Positions 25,426-35,126 are shown, counted from the first letter of the stretch. The stretch is 64,000 nt of DNA from Clostridiales bacterium (GCA_019420945.1 JAHZGF010000042.1:75177-139176); one strand, 5' to 3'. Notes: generated by a model not told the origin, from the letters alone. Numbers and translations: made by a program.

Positions 25426-26504
25426 TTCACGGCACCACCTTTCTTTTTCATACGCAGCGCGGCCCAGATCGCAGCCACACAGGCCAAAGCAGCCAGCAGA
25501 AGCAGCAGAGCCCGGGCCTCAGGCAGCGCCAGGGAGACGGCGGCCAGAGCCACCATCAGAACCACAAAGACCACCAGCAGGATCCGGTTCAAATCCTTGC
25601 CTCGGCTGGCAAATTTCCGCTGCTGGAAGTCCAGCAGTTTCATCAGAGTGGGGTAGGAGATGGCTACAGCCACAATGATGGCGCTGACCAGCTTCAGGGC
25701 GGAGGCTGGCAGATTGAACCGCAGTGCGATGGCCACGATGACCCGGTAGAGGCAGGAGCCGATGACTACACCCAGGGCCCGCCAGGGGATGGTCTTGCGG
25801 CCAAACAGGGTCTCGCCAATGATCAGGCTGGCCAGGGCGATGGTGACCATACCGGTGCCCATGTTGATGTCGCAGGATTTGTTGTATTCGCCGATGAGGC
25901 ATCCAGCCAGGGCGGTAATGGCGTTGGACAGGCACAGGCCGATGGTGATCATCAGGGCGGGGTTGATGGAAGAGGACTTGACCATGTCCGGGTTGTTGCC
26001 GGTGGCCCGGATGGACAGGCCCAGCCGGGTATTCAGGAACAGCAGCAGCAGAACCACCACCACAGCTACAAAGAGCAGTGCCACCAATAGCTTTCGCATA
26101 TCGTAGAGGGGGGTGCCCTCCAGGAGATCCTGCAAAGCGGTAAATATCGTATCACTGTCATTGAGGCTAAGGGTGGACTTGCCCATGATGACAATATTGA
26201 TGGTGTACAGTCCTGTGTTGACGATGATGCCCGCCAACAGGCTTTCCACCCCCAGCTTGGTCTGCAGCAGGGCGGTAATAAAGCCGGACAAAATGCCGGC
26301 CCCCATGGCGGCAGGTATGGCCAGGATCGGATGACCATTGATGGCCACCACGGCGCCGACGGCACAGCCCAGGGTAAAGCAGCCGTCAGTAGACAGGTCG
26401 CAGACTCCCAGCATGGAGTAGCTCAAAAACAGGGCCAGCGCCACCAGCCCATAGATCAGGCCCAGTTCCAGGGCGTTTTGCACCAGTGCCCAGGTAATAA
26501 ACAA
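25419..26504 (-). CDS. ABC transporter permease of a TrpXYZ-like importer
   Basis: 361-residue BPD_transp_2 permease with about nine helices; cues are GLVALALFLSYSMLGVCDLSTDG and TRLGLSIRATGNNPDM. The frame opens at ATG 26522, but no ribosome-binding site precedes that codon, whereas AGGAGGGG lies about 8 nt before TTG 26504, so TTG is the better start. The C-terminal ~60 residues add two extra hydrophobic helices beyond the usual family length. Confidence 0.88.
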   Translation of the reverse strand: MFITWALVQNALELGLIYGLVALALFLSYSMLGVCDLSTDGCFTLGCAVGAVVAINGHPILAIPAAMGAGILSGFITALLQTKLGVESLLAGIIVNTGLYTINIVIMGKSTLSLNDSDTIFTALQDLLEGTPLYDMRKLLVALLFVAVVVVLLLLFLNTRLGLSIRATGNNPDMVKSSSINPALMITIGLCLSNAITALAGCLIGEYNKSCDINMGTGMVTIALASLIIGETLFGRKTIPWRALGVVIGSCLYRVIVAIALRFNLPASALKLVSAIIVAVAISYPTLMKLLDFQQRKFASRGKDLNRILLVVFVVLMVALAAVSLALPEARALLLLLAALACVAAIWAALRMKKKGGAVKC

Positions 26505-26555
26505 AGCCGATCCCCTCCTCATTAAATAATATATCTATCATGTTTGCGGCGCCGA

Positions 26556-26582
26556 CCGGACGGCAGCGTTCCTGCCGTCCGG
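26556..26582 (-). promoter_or_regulatory. Intercistronic hairpin after the TrpX-like receptor gene
   Basis: Perfect 11-bp stem CCGGACGGCAG / CTGCCGTCCGG, loop CGTTC, without a T run. It lies between the binding-protein gene and the permease gene, matching the arrangement at livK-livH. Confidence 0.7.
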
Positions 26583-26614
26583 CCGTGGGTCGCTATGGAA
26601 TCCAGTGCTGTGAC

Positions 26615-27682
26615 TTATTCGAAGCTTTCGGCGGTGGTGATTTCCACCACCTGGGTAGCATAGGGAGCGAAGGCCTCCTTGATGGCATCCAGATCCAGCC
26701 CCAGGGCCTCACAGGTGTCGGTGTTCACAGTGGCGATGCCGTTGTCAAAGGTCTGGATGGGGGTGGTAGAGGGATCAGCCCCGTTGACCAGAATGTCAGC
26801 CACCATGTCGGCGGTGGCAATGCCCAGATTGGCATAGTCCACGCCGTAGCCCAGGAAGGCGCCGTTCAGGGCAAAGGAGTCAGCGCCGCAGTAGTGGGGA
26901 ATACCAGCGTCAATGAAGAGCTCATAGATGGACAGTTCCGCATCCATGATGGTGTTGTCGGTGGGGGTGAACACTGCATCCACGCCCTCGGAGATCAGAG
27001 CCTGAGCGGCCAGCTGCACATCACCGGTGGTGGAGCCGGTCTTTTCCACATACTTGATGCCCTTCTCATCCAGGTAGGCCTTGGCGTCCGCAATGGCCTG
27101 GGTGGAGGAGTCCTGAGCGGTGTCATAGAGCAGACCCACATAGTCGCAGTCCGGGTCGGCGGCCAGGATCAGATTCATGATGGACTCGGTGTTCAGAGCG
27201 TCGGAGGTGCCAGTCACCTTACCGCCGGGGGCGTCCATGCTGTCCACCAGGCCGGAGATCACCGGATCGGTGACGGCGGAGAACACCAGCGGAATGTCGG
27301 TGTCCTCCAGAGCGCTCATCATAACAGAGGCGCTGGGGGTGGCCACGGCCACCACGATATCCACATCGTCGGCGATCATGTTGGCGCCGATCTGGCCCAG
27401 CACGGTCTGGTCGGCCTGGGCGTTGTCGTAGTAGTCGGCGTATTCAAAGGTGACGCCCAGTTCTTCTCCCTTGGCGTCCAACTCGGCCTGGAGATTCTCC
27501 ACGATCTGGTTGAGGGAGGCATGGTCCATCCAGTTGACGATGCCCACCTTGTAGACGGTGCCGTTGCCGGAAGCGCCAGAATCAGAGTTGGAAGAGCCGG
27601 CGCTATTGCCGCCGGAGCTTCCGCAGGCGGCCAGAGCCAGTACCATGGCCAGAGCCATCAGCAGAGCAAGCAGTTTTTTCAT
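26615..27682 (-). CDS. ABC_sub_bind (TrpX-like) substrate-binding lipoprotein
   Basis: 355-residue receptor with a lipoprotein signal peptide (LALAAC, Cys20) and a Ser/Gly/Asn linker. The DUF534-type fold starts at VYKVGIVNWMDHASLNQIVE and has the cues QIGANMIADDVDIVVAVATP and FTPTDNTIM. ATG 27682 has GGAGG upstream; the longer open frame runs back through the T-box and is not coding. The T-box with a UGG specifier candidate points to tryptophan uptake. Confidence 0.9.
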   Translation of the reverse strand: MKKLLALLMALAMVLALAACGSSGGNSAGSSNSDSGASGNGTVYKVGIVNWMDHASLNQIVENLQAELDAKGEELGVTFEYADYYDNAQADQTVLGQIGANMIADDVDIVVAVATPSASVMMSALEDTDIPLVFSAVTDPVISGLVDSMDAPGGKVTGTSDALNTESIMNLILAADPDCDYVGLLYDTAQDSSTQAIADAKAYLDEKGIKYVEKTGSTTGDVQLAAQALISEGVDAVFTPTDNTIMDAELSIYELFIDAGIPHYCGADSFALNGAFLGYGVDYANLGIATADMVADILVNGADPSTTPIQTFDNGIATVNTDTCEALGLDLDAIKEAFAPYATQVVEITTAESFE

Positions 27683-27727
27683 ATTTGTTTCCTCCTTATC
27701 AGTCAGGCGGCCGGTCAAAGGCAAACA

Positions 27728-28004
27728 AAAAAAGCCCCTGTCCCACATGGGACAAGAGCTTCCACTCCTGCGGTACCACCCAAATTGACGATCATCGTCC
27801 ACTTTACACCCTGCGCTGTTTGCTACGCAGTCCCTGGGATAACGGGCGGGTTCCCGTCGGCGCCTACTAAAGTTTCCAAAGGAAACTCGTTGGGGCCGCC
27901 CTCGGAAGGCCATTCGTCCCCCTGCCGGTGCCGCGCTCACACCCTTCGCGGCTCGCTTTGTCCGGTGGTCTGGAGGAGTACTCCTCTTCCTCGTCGGTTT
28001 ATTG
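27728..28004 (-). promoter_or_regulatory. T-box leader of the TrpXYZ-like importer (tRNA-Trp)
   Basis: On the minus strand the bulge motif GGTGGTACCGC lies at 27770-27780. It is followed by the terminator stem AAGCTCTTGTCCC / GGGACAGGGGCTT (27732-27761, loop ATGT) and seven T. In the Stem I region GAA-TGG-C at 27909-27915 places UGG (27910-27912) as specifier candidate, i.e. Trp. Low tryptophan would leave tRNA-Trp uncharged and switch on the importer. Confidence 0.9.
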
Positions 28005-28010
28005 TGATGA

Positions 28011-28039
28011 AGTATAGCGCCATTTTCGCTGGTTGTCAA
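28011..28039 (-). promoter_or_regulatory. Sigma-A promoter of the T-box importer operon
   Basis: Minus-strand TTGACA (28034-28039), 17-bp spacer, TATACT (28011-28016). It is back to back with the addAB promoter, 27 bp away. Confidence 0.88.
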
Positions 28040-28066
28040 GCGGGAATTTTACCAGCGGAAAAAAGA

Positions 28067-28096
28067 TTGCGCCCGCCCCAGCTGCGGCGATATAAT
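28067..28096 (+). promoter_or_regulatory. Promoter of addB-addA
   Basis: TTGCGC (28067-28072), 18-bp spacer, TATAAT (28091-28096). Confidence 0.75.
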
Positions 28097-28150
28097 GAAA
28101 CTGGCGTTATCATTCAGATATGCGCGTTGAAACGCAAAGGAGACTATGCC

Positions 28151-31100
28151 ATGTTGCAGTTGTTGCTGGGAAGAAATCAGGGGGCCATCACCGAAGCTGT
28201 CCTCTCCCGAGCCGCCTGGCCGGCGGCAGGGGAGCGCAGCCTGGTGATTGTGCCGGAGCAGTATTCTCATGTGATTGAGAGAAAGTTATGTCAACTTGGC
28301 GGAGACGCAGTTTCCGCCCGGTCCGAGGTGCTCACTTTCTCCCGGCTGGCCCAACGGGTTTTTCAAGAACTGGGCGGGAGTGCCCGCCCGGTGTTAGATA
28401 AGGGCGGGCGGCTGCTGTTGATGCATTTAGCCACGGCCCGGTTGGCGGGAGAGTTGAAGATCTATCGTCAGGCCCGGGAAAAGGCTGGCTTTCTCACCAG
28501 CCTGCTGGCCACCGCGGACGAGTGCAAGAGCTATTGTATTCCCCCGGAGCTGCTGTTGGAGGCTGGTGCTCAGGCGGAAGAGGAGGGGCAGCGGCTTCGG
28601 GAGTTGGGGCTGATCCTCTCTGCCTATGATGCGCTGGTGGCGGATCGGGCTGAGGATCCCCGGGACCGACTGACCCGGCTGGCCCAGACCATCAGGGGAA
28701 CCGACTATTTCCAGGGCCGGGCCGTCTATCTGGACGGCTTCACAGACTTCACCCCACAGGAGAGACTGGTGCTGGAAGTGTTGCTGCGCCAGGCTTCCTC
28801 TGTCACTGTGGGATTGCGCTGTGACACACTTCAGCTGAACGGCGAAGATATTTTTGCACCCACCCGCCGCACCGCTTTAGCTTTGGTAGCCCTGGCCCGG
28901 GAGAATGGGGTTGGCATGGAGTATGCCTGTCTGTCTCAGCCGGAAGGAGTGGTTTCGGCTCTGTCCTACCTGGAGCACAACTTGTTTTCTGGCGAAACAA
29001 CGGCATTTCATCACATGGATGAAATGATATTTTGCTGTAAAGCAAATGATCCTTACATAGAAATTGAGCAAGCTGCAGAGAAAATTTTACACCTGGTACG
29101 TGACAAGGGATATCACTTTCGTGATATTACCGTAGCCGCTCGAAATCTGGAGGAATGGGGCGAGCGAATGGAGAGCGTTTTTGGCCGCTATCGCATCCCT
29201 ATTTTCCTGAGTCGGATGGATGATATTCTGCAAAAGCCTGTGCTTGCTCTGTTGACCAGCGCCCTGGATACTGTGGCTGGAAACTATGAATATGAGGACA
29301 TTTTTCGATATTTAAAGACCGGCCTTACGGATATTTCTCTGGAGGATCGGGATCTGCTGGAGAATTATGTGCTTCAGTGGGACATCCGGGGAGCCCGGTG
29401 GACCAGTGACAAAAACTGGAGTTGGCATCCCCGGGGCTATGGTCAGGAGTGGAGTGATCAGGATCGGGAAAATCTGACAAGGTTAGATGCTTTACGACGA
29501 AAAGTAGTGGAGCCGCTGGAGCATTTGCGTCAGGCTAAGGCGCAAACTGGCCAGGATTGGGCGCAAGCGGTTTATGCTTTCCTGGAGGAAATTGAGCTGC
29601 CCGCTTGCCTGACCCGGCGGGCGGAGGAATTGACCGGGGCGGGAGAACTGCGGGACGCGGAAGAGTACCGCCAAGTCTGGCAGATTCTGATTGGAGCGTT
29701 GGAACAGTGTTCTGATCTGCTGGGAGAGGACCCCATGAAATTGGGGGACTTTGCGGATCTCTTTCAGTTGGTGCTCAGCCAGTACCAGGTGGGTACCATC
29801 CCGGTGTCCCTGGATCGGGTTACCTGCAGTGATATGGCCCGTATCAGCCATGCCACTGGAAAGGTGCTCTTTCTGCTGGGGGCCGACGATGAAAATTTGC
29901 CCATGGTGGGAAGCGAGCGCTGCCTGCTCACCGATCAGGACAGAGCGCTTCTATCCCAGTTTGGGGTGGAGACTGCCCTGGATCAGGATGGGCGTATGGA
30001 TCGGGAAATGCTGCTGATCTATGAGTGCTGCACCATGCCCACAGGCCGGCTTTATGTCTCCTATGCCGCCCATGGCCTGGATGGGGGAGAGAAGCGCCCC
30101 TCCTTTTTGATTCACCGTCTGCTGGAGCTGTTTCCTGAATTGGCAGAGAAGATCCAGGAGACCCATTCCGAGGCTCTGCCCTCTGCACTGGCTCCTGCCT
30201 TGGAGGCAGCTGCCGCCCAAGGAGACCAACAGTTGTTGGGAGATTTGGCGGAATTGGAGGGGGCCGACGTGGCCCGTCGAGCCCTGGCTGCCGCAGACCA
30301 GCGCCGGGAGAATTTGTCACCGCAGGCGGTACAGGAGCTATACCGGGATACCATTCGTCTGTCCGCCTCCCGGATGGACAAGGTTAAATCCTGCCACTAT
30401 GCCTATTTTTTGCAGTATGGACTGAAGGCCAAACCCCGGAAGCCCGCCGGGTTGGATGCTCCAGAGGCAGGCACCTTCGTCCACTATGTATTGGAGCATG
30501 TGCTCTCTGCGGCTCGGACTCAAGGTGGAGTATCAAGCCTGGATCAGGCGGCGGTAAAAGATCTGGCGGATCAGGCCACCCGGCAGTATATCCACGAAAA
30601 GCTGGGAGGGATGGAGGATAAAACGCCTCGATTCCGATACCTGTTCCGACGGCTGGCCCTGTCGGCGGTTCAAGTGGTGGAACAAATGGTGGAGGAGCTT
30701 CAAGCCTCTGATTTTGAACCCATTGCCTTTGAGCTGGGCTTTGGGCCCAAGGAGGAGCTGCCCCCGGTGCGGCTGCAGGTGGATGGGATTACTGTGGCCA
30801 TTTCCGGCTTTGTGGACCGGGTGGACGGATGGGTCCATGACGGACGACTCTATGTTCGGGTCATGGACTATAAGACCGGCCACAAATCCTTTGACCTCAC
30901 CGATGTGTGGCACGGCCTGAACCTCCAAATGCTGCTCTATCTGTTCACACTGGAGGAAAAAGGTTTGCCGGGAGAGGATCGGCCCATTGTGCCGGCGGGA
31001 GTGCTCTATCTGCCAGCCCGGGAGGAACATTTAACCGGCAGCCGTAATATGGACCCGGAGAAGCGGCAAAAGGAGCTGGACTCCAAACTGCGGCGCAGCG

Positions 31101-31498
31101 GCCTGATCTTAAATGATCCCAACGTGATAGATGCCATGGAGCATGTTCCTCTGGGCAGTGACGCCCGGTTTTTGCCGGTCCGGATCAGCAAGCGCACCGG
31201 AGCCATCTCCGGGGATGCCTTGGCCTCCGCCGTCCAGCTGGGCAAGCTGCAAAAGCACATCCACCGGATCCTGCGGGACATCGCCCGGGAGATTGGAGGC
31301 GGCAATATCCAGGCGGATCCCTGGTATCGGGATGAGCAGCGCACCGCCTGCCGCTGGTGCGACTATGCCTCCGCCTGCCACTTTGAGGACGGCCGAGGGG
31401 GCGAGCGCAGCCGCTACCTCTACCCGGTGAAGGGCACCGAGTTCTGGGAACAGGTGGACGAGGAACTTCAGGAGACGGAACAGAAAGGAGGTTTCTGA
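28151..31498 (+). CDS. addB: ATP-dependent nuclease subunit B
   Basis: 1115-residue partner of AddA in double-strand break resection. ATG 28151 follows AAAGGAG; the long frame open upstream is not coding. The C-terminal RecB-type nuclease is visible (MDYKTG, Asp906 to Lys908). The [4Fe-4S] staple cysteines are Cys748 (KSCHYAYF) and Cys1067, Cys1070 and Cys1076 (CRWCDYASAC). The N-terminal Walker A position reads GRNQGAIT, without the usual Lys, so this subunit may not bind ATP normally. addA follows after 3 bp. Confidence 0.93.
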   Translation: MLQLLLGRNQGAITEAVLSRAAWPAAGERSLVIVPEQYSHVIERKLCQLGGDAVSARSEVLTFSRLAQRVFQELGGSARPVLDKGGRLLLMHLATARLAGELKIYRQAREKAGFLTSLLATADECKSYCIPPELLLEAGAQAEEEGQRLRELGLILSAYDALVADRAEDPRDRLTRLAQTIRGTDYFQGRAVYLDGFTDFTPQERLVLEVLLRQASSVTVGLRCDTLQLNGEDIFAPTRRTALALVALARENGVGMEYACLSQPEGVVSALSYLEHNLFSGETTAFHHMDEMIFCCKANDPYIEIEQAAEKILHLVRDKGYHFRDITVAARNLEEWGERMESVFGRYRIPIFLSRMDDILQKPVLALLTSALDTVAGNYEYEDIFRYLKTGLTDISLEDRDLLENYVLQWDIRGARWTSDKNWSWHPRGYGQEWSDQDRENLTRLDALRRKVVEPLEHLRQAKAQTGQDWAQAVYAFLEEIELPACLTRRAEELTGAGELRDAEEYRQVWQILIGALEQCSDLLGEDPMKLGDFADLFQLVLSQYQVGTIPVSLDRVTCSDMARISHATGKVLFLLGADDENLPMVGSERCLLTDQDRALLSQFGVETALDQDGRMDREMLLIYECCTMPTGRLYVSYAAHGLDGGEKRPSFLIHRLLELFPELAEKIQETHSEALPSALAPALEAAAAQGDQQLLGDLAELEGADVARRALAAADQRRENLSPQAVQELYRDTIRLSASRMDKVKSCHYAYFLQYGLKAKPRKPAGLDAPEAGTFVHYVLEHVLSAARTQGGVSSLDQAAVKDLADQATRQYIHEKLGGMEDKTPRFRYLFRRLALSAVQVVEQMVEELQASDFEPIAFELGFGPKEELPPVRLQVDGITVAISGFVDRVDGWVHDGRLYVRVMDYKTGHKSFDLTDVWHGLNLQMLLYLFTLEEKGLPGEDRPIVPAGVLYLPAREEHLTGSRNMDPEKRQKELDSKLRRSGLILNDPNVIDAMEHVPLGSDARFLPVRISKRTGAISGDALASAVQLGKLQKHIHRILRDIAREIGGGNIQADPWYRDEQRTACRWCDYASACHFEDGRGGERSRYLYPVKGTEFWEQVDEELQETEQKGGF

Positions 31499-31501
31499 GC
31501 C

Positions 31502-34500
31502 ATGGGAATTACACTGACACATCAGCAGCAGGCAGCGGTGGATGACCGGGGCGGGGAACTGCTGGTGTCCGCCGCCGCCGGCTCCGGCAAGACCCGAATC
31601 CTGGTGGAGCGGCTGATGAACCGGGTGGAGCAGGAACATCTGGACCTGGATCGTTTTTTGGTCATCACTTATACCAAAGCCGCCGCGGCGGAGCTGCGGG
31701 GCAAGATTATGGACGAGCTCAATGCCCGGCTGGCCAACAAGCCCGGAGACGCTTTTTTGCGGCGTCAGAAGCTGGTGATCTACCGTTCTCAGATCTCCAC
31801 CATCCACTCCTTCTGTACTGCCCTGCTCCGGGAGGAGGGCTACCGCATTGATCTGCAGCCCGACTTCCGGGTGGGGGACGACAGCGAGTGTGCCATCCTT
31901 CAGGATCGGACCCTCAACCGACTGCTGGAGGAGCGCTATGAGCAGCTGGAGCAGGCCCCGGGCTTTGCCGCCCTGGTGGACACCCTATCCGCCGGCCGGG
32001 ACGATAGCCGGTTGGCCTCTATTGTGCTGGATATCCATGCTCGAATTCAAAGCCACCCGGCGCCCCGGCGCTGGCTGGCGGATCAGGCGGCGGCCTTTGA
32101 CCTGCGGAGCGTCAAGGACGTGGGAAATACCGCTTGGGGCCGTCTGCTGATGGAGGAGGCACGGCGGCAGGTGTCCTATTGGCAGCGCCGTTTTGTGGAG
32201 GCTTTGGACCTGCTGCGGGAGGACCCGGTGCTGGAAAAGGCCTATTCCGAGAGCTTTGACACCACCCTGGACAGCATGGATGATTTCCTGGCCGCCCTAG
32301 ATCGGGGGTGGGACAGCGCCCGGGCCCTGTGCCAGATCGAGTTTCCCAAGCTGGGCCAGGCCCGGAAGGTGGAGGATAAAGCCCTTCAGGAACGGGTCAA
32401 AGCCATCCGGGAGAAGTGCAAAAAGCGGCTGGCCAAGCTTCAGGAGCTCTTTTCCGACTCCAGCGCTGGCCTGCTGGAGGATATGGAGTGCGTCCGCCCT
32501 GTGGTGGAGGAGCTGCTGGAGTTGGTGGCGGACTTTGACGACGCATACAGCCGGGAAAAACGTCGGCGCAATCTGGTGGACTTTGCAGACCTGGAACACC
32601 TGACCCTCCAGCTGCTGACTGGAGAGGATGGCCAGGCCAGCCCCCTGGCCCGCCAGTGGCAGGAGCACTTCGCAGAGATCATGGTGGACGAGTACCAGGA
32701 CACCAATGAAGTGCAGAACGCCATCTTCCGCTCCATCAGCGACGGGGGACGCAGACTGTTCCAGGTAGGAGACGTCAAACAGTCCATCTATCGCTTCCGG
32801 CTGGCGGACCCCACCATTTTCCTGGGCAAATATCTCTCCTTTGAGGACCGGGCCCAGGCCAGGCCCGGAGAGCCCCGCCGGGTGGTGCTCTCCTATAACT
32901 TCCGGTCCCGGGCCTCGGTGCTGGAAGGGGTTAACTTTGTTTTTGAAAATATTATGTCTACTGCTTTTGGCGAGCTGGACTACACTGACGATCAGCGGCT
33001 CTATCCCAAGCTGCCCTATCCGGAGCAGCCGGAGGACGTGGTGGAGCTGGACGTGGTGGACATGGCGGCCCTGGAACGGGAGGAGGGCGAGGCCAAGGTG
33101 AGCCGTGACGCAGCGGAAGCCGAGTATGTGGCCCGCCGGGTCCGCTCGCTGCTGGACAGCGGTTTTCCTGTCACCGCCGGAGACAGCTTCCGCATGGTTC
33201 AGCCTGAGGATATTGCCATTCTCTATCGCTCGCCCGGCTCTGTTATGGGCCACCTGACCCGGGCTCTGGACCGGCACCGGGTGCCCTGGACCAGTGACGG
33301 CTCCGGTGATTTCTTTGCCGAAACAGAGGTATCAGTGGCAGTGGCCTTCCTGGAGATTGTGGACAATCCCCGGCAGGACGTGCCTCTGCTCAGTGTGCTC
33401 ACCAGCCCCGCCTATCAGTTTACCGGGGATGACCTGGCCCGACTGAGGGCCCGATGCCCGGAGGGGGACCTTTATCAGTGCGTGGAAGAAGGCGCAGACC
33501 AGGGCGATGAGAAATGCGGCGCATTTCTGGCCCAGCTGGGACGGCTCCGGGCCAAGGCGGTGGATTTGCCGGGCCATAAGCTGCTATGGCAGATTTATGA
33601 GGATACCGGCCTGATGGCGGTCTACGGAGCCATGGAAGGGGGACAGGCCCGGCAGGAGAATCTGCGGCTGCTCCATGAATATGCCCGGCGGTTTGAACAA
33701 AACGGGCACCAGGGCGTGTTTGGTCTTGTCACCCAGCTGCGGCGGCTCCGGGAGTCGGGCCAGGGACTGCCCAGCCCGGGCCGGGAGTCCGGCGGGGGAG
33801 TGCGCATCATGTCCATCCACAAGTCCAAGGGTCTGGAATTCCCGGTGGTGCTGGTGGCGGGGTTGAACCGCTCCTTTAACCGCAGAGACCAGTATGCCCC
33901 GGTGCTGTTCCATCCCAAATTGGGTGTAGGTCCCAGCGGGTTGGATGGAGAACTTCAAATTCAATATCCCACTCTGGCCCGCCGGGCGGTGGCCCTGCAG
34001 CTGGACCGGGAAATGAAAGCCGAAGAGATGCGCCTATTGTATGTGGCCATGACCCGGGCCCGGGAAAAGCTCATTTTGGTCACCACCAGCACCGATTGGG
34101 CCAAACAGTGCGCCAAGCTGGCCCCGGATGCCGGGGCAGTGCCGGACCCGGAGGCCCTCAATGCCCTGAGCACCGTGGGGGAGTGGCTGCTGCTGCCGGT
34201 GCTGGCTCGGCCAGATGCCGCAGATTTGCGCGCTGCTGCCGGGGTGAGCTGCCCGTTGCTGCTGCCGGAAGACCATTGGGATATTCGTGTTGTCCCTGCG
34301 GTGAAACCGGGCAGGGGTCGTCCTCAGGAGGAGAAAGCGGCTGGGACAGGCCGTCATTTGACCTCGGAGGAACGGGAGCGGCTGGCCTGGCGCTATCCCT
34401 ATGAGGATCTGACCAATGCTCCCTCCAAGGCCACTGCAACCCAACTTAAGGGTCGGGAGCTGGACCAGGAGGCGGCGGAGTGGACCACCAGTCAGCCACA

Positions 34501-35062
34501 ACGCCCCATGGAATTCCCCAGACCCCGGTTTGACCAGGCCCAGCGGGGGCTGACCCCCACCGAGATTGGCACTGCCGTCCATACAGTGATGCAGTTGATT
34601 CGACCGGATCAGGCTACCACCCCGGAGGGAGTGGCGGAGGAGATTGCCCGGCTGGTGACCCAGGAGAGTTTAAGCCCTGAGGCCGCCCGTTCTGTGGCCC
34701 CGGAACCCATTGCTGCCTTTTTCAACTCCCCTCTGGGCCGGGAGGCAGTGGCGGCACAGGATTTGCGCCGGGAATTCAAATTCTCCATTCTGACCTCTGC
34801 TGCCCGGCTGGACCCGGATCTGCCGGAGGAGGAGCAGGTGCTGCTCCAGGGCGTCATCGACTGCTGCTTTACCGGCCCTCAAGGGCTGACAGTGGTGGAT
34901 TTTAAGACCGACCGGGTTCGCCCCGGGGAGGAGGAAGCCCATTCTCAGCGTTATCTCACCCAGATTGAGGTGTACTCCGATGCCCTGAGCCGCATCACCG
35001 GTACCCCAGTGGCCCGGCGGGTGCTCTGGTACTTTGCCACCAACACCGGGGTAGTTTTGTAA
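31502..35062 (+). CDS. addA: ATP-dependent helicase/nuclease subunit A
   Basis: 1186-residue UvrD-like motor and nuclease. Walker A AAGSGKT is at residues 25-31, motif Ia/Ib and DEYQDTNEVQ (Walker B) lie in the first half, QVGDVKQSIYRFR (motif III) and VAMTRAREKL (motif VI) later, and the RecB nuclease motif VVDFKTDR near the C-terminus. It carries the 3'-5' helicase and one nuclease active site of AddAB. AAAGGAGG precedes ATG 31502. Confidence 0.96.
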   Translation: MGITLTHQQQAAVDDRGGELLVSAAAGSGKTRILVERLMNRVEQEHLDLDRFLVITYTKAAAAELRGKIMDELNARLANKPGDAFLRRQKLVIYRSQISTIHSFCTALLREEGYRIDLQPDFRVGDDSECAILQDRTLNRLLEERYEQLEQAPGFAALVDTLSAGRDDSRLASIVLDIHARIQSHPAPRRWLADQAAAFDLRSVKDVGNTAWGRLLMEEARRQVSYWQRRFVEALDLLREDPVLEKAYSESFDTTLDSMDDFLAALDRGWDSARALCQIEFPKLGQARKVEDKALQERVKAIREKCKKRLAKLQELFSDSSAGLLEDMECVRPVVEELLELVADFDDAYSREKRRRNLVDFADLEHLTLQLLTGEDGQASPLARQWQEHFAEIMVDEYQDTNEVQNAIFRSISDGGRRLFQVGDVKQSIYRFRLADPTIFLGKYLSFEDRAQARPGEPRRVVLSYNFRSRASVLEGVNFVFENIMSTAFGELDYTDDQRLYPKLPYPEQPEDVVELDVVDMAALEREEGEAKVSRDAAEAEYVARRVRSLLDSGFPVTAGDSFRMVQPEDIAILYRSPGSVMGHLTRALDRHRVPWTSDGSGDFFAETEVSVAVAFLEIVDNPRQDVPLLSVLTSPAYQFTGDDLARLRARCPEGDLYQCVEEGADQGDEKCGAFLAQLGRLRAKAVDLPGHKLLWQIYEDTGLMAVYGAMEGGQARQENLRLLHEYARRFEQNGHQGVFGLVTQLRRLRESGQGLPSPGRESGGGVRIMSIHKSKGLEFPVVLVAGLNRSFNRRDQYAPVLFHPKLGVGPSGLDGELQIQYPTLARRAVALQLDREMKAEEMRLLYVAMTRAREKLILVTTSTDWAKQCAKLAPDAGAVPDPEALNALSTVGEWLLLPVLARPDAADLRAAAGVSCPLLLPEDHWDIRVVPAVKPGRGRPQEEKAAGTGRHLTSEERERLAWRYPYEDLTNAPSKATATQLKGRELDQEAAEWTTSQPQRPMEFPRPRFDQAQRGLTPTEIGTAVHTVMQLIRPDQATTPEGVAEEIARLVTQESLSPEAARSVAPEPIAAFFNSPLGREAVAAQDLRREFKFSILTSAARLDPDLPEEEQVLLQGVIDCCFTGPQGLTVVDFKTDRVRPGEEEAHSQRYLTQIEVYSDALSRITGTPVARRVLWYFATNTGVVL

Positions 35063-35097
35063 GGATGTGGACTCTTTCAAAAAAAGTAAAAAAATCA

Positions 35098-35126
35098 TTG
35101 CATTTTTCTTCGGGATGTGGTAAGAT
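35098..35126 (+). promoter_or_regulatory. Promoter of rpmE
   Basis: TTGCAT (35098-35103), 17-bp spacer, extended -10 TGGTAAGAT (hexamer 35121-35126). An ~70-nt leader follows that could fold; I cannot tell whether it is an L31 autoregulatory leader. Confidence 0.8.

Noticed and set aside
27683..28039. Extension of the TrpX-like lipoprotein upstream of 27682
   Set aside because: The stretch is the T-box leader; the product from 27682 begins with a standard lipoprotein signal peptide.
26540..28150. Long N-terminal extension of addB in frame
   Set aside because: It would cross the T-box leader, two promoters and the antisense of a lipoprotein gene. The ATG at 28151 has a good ribosome-binding site and gives the normal AddB length.
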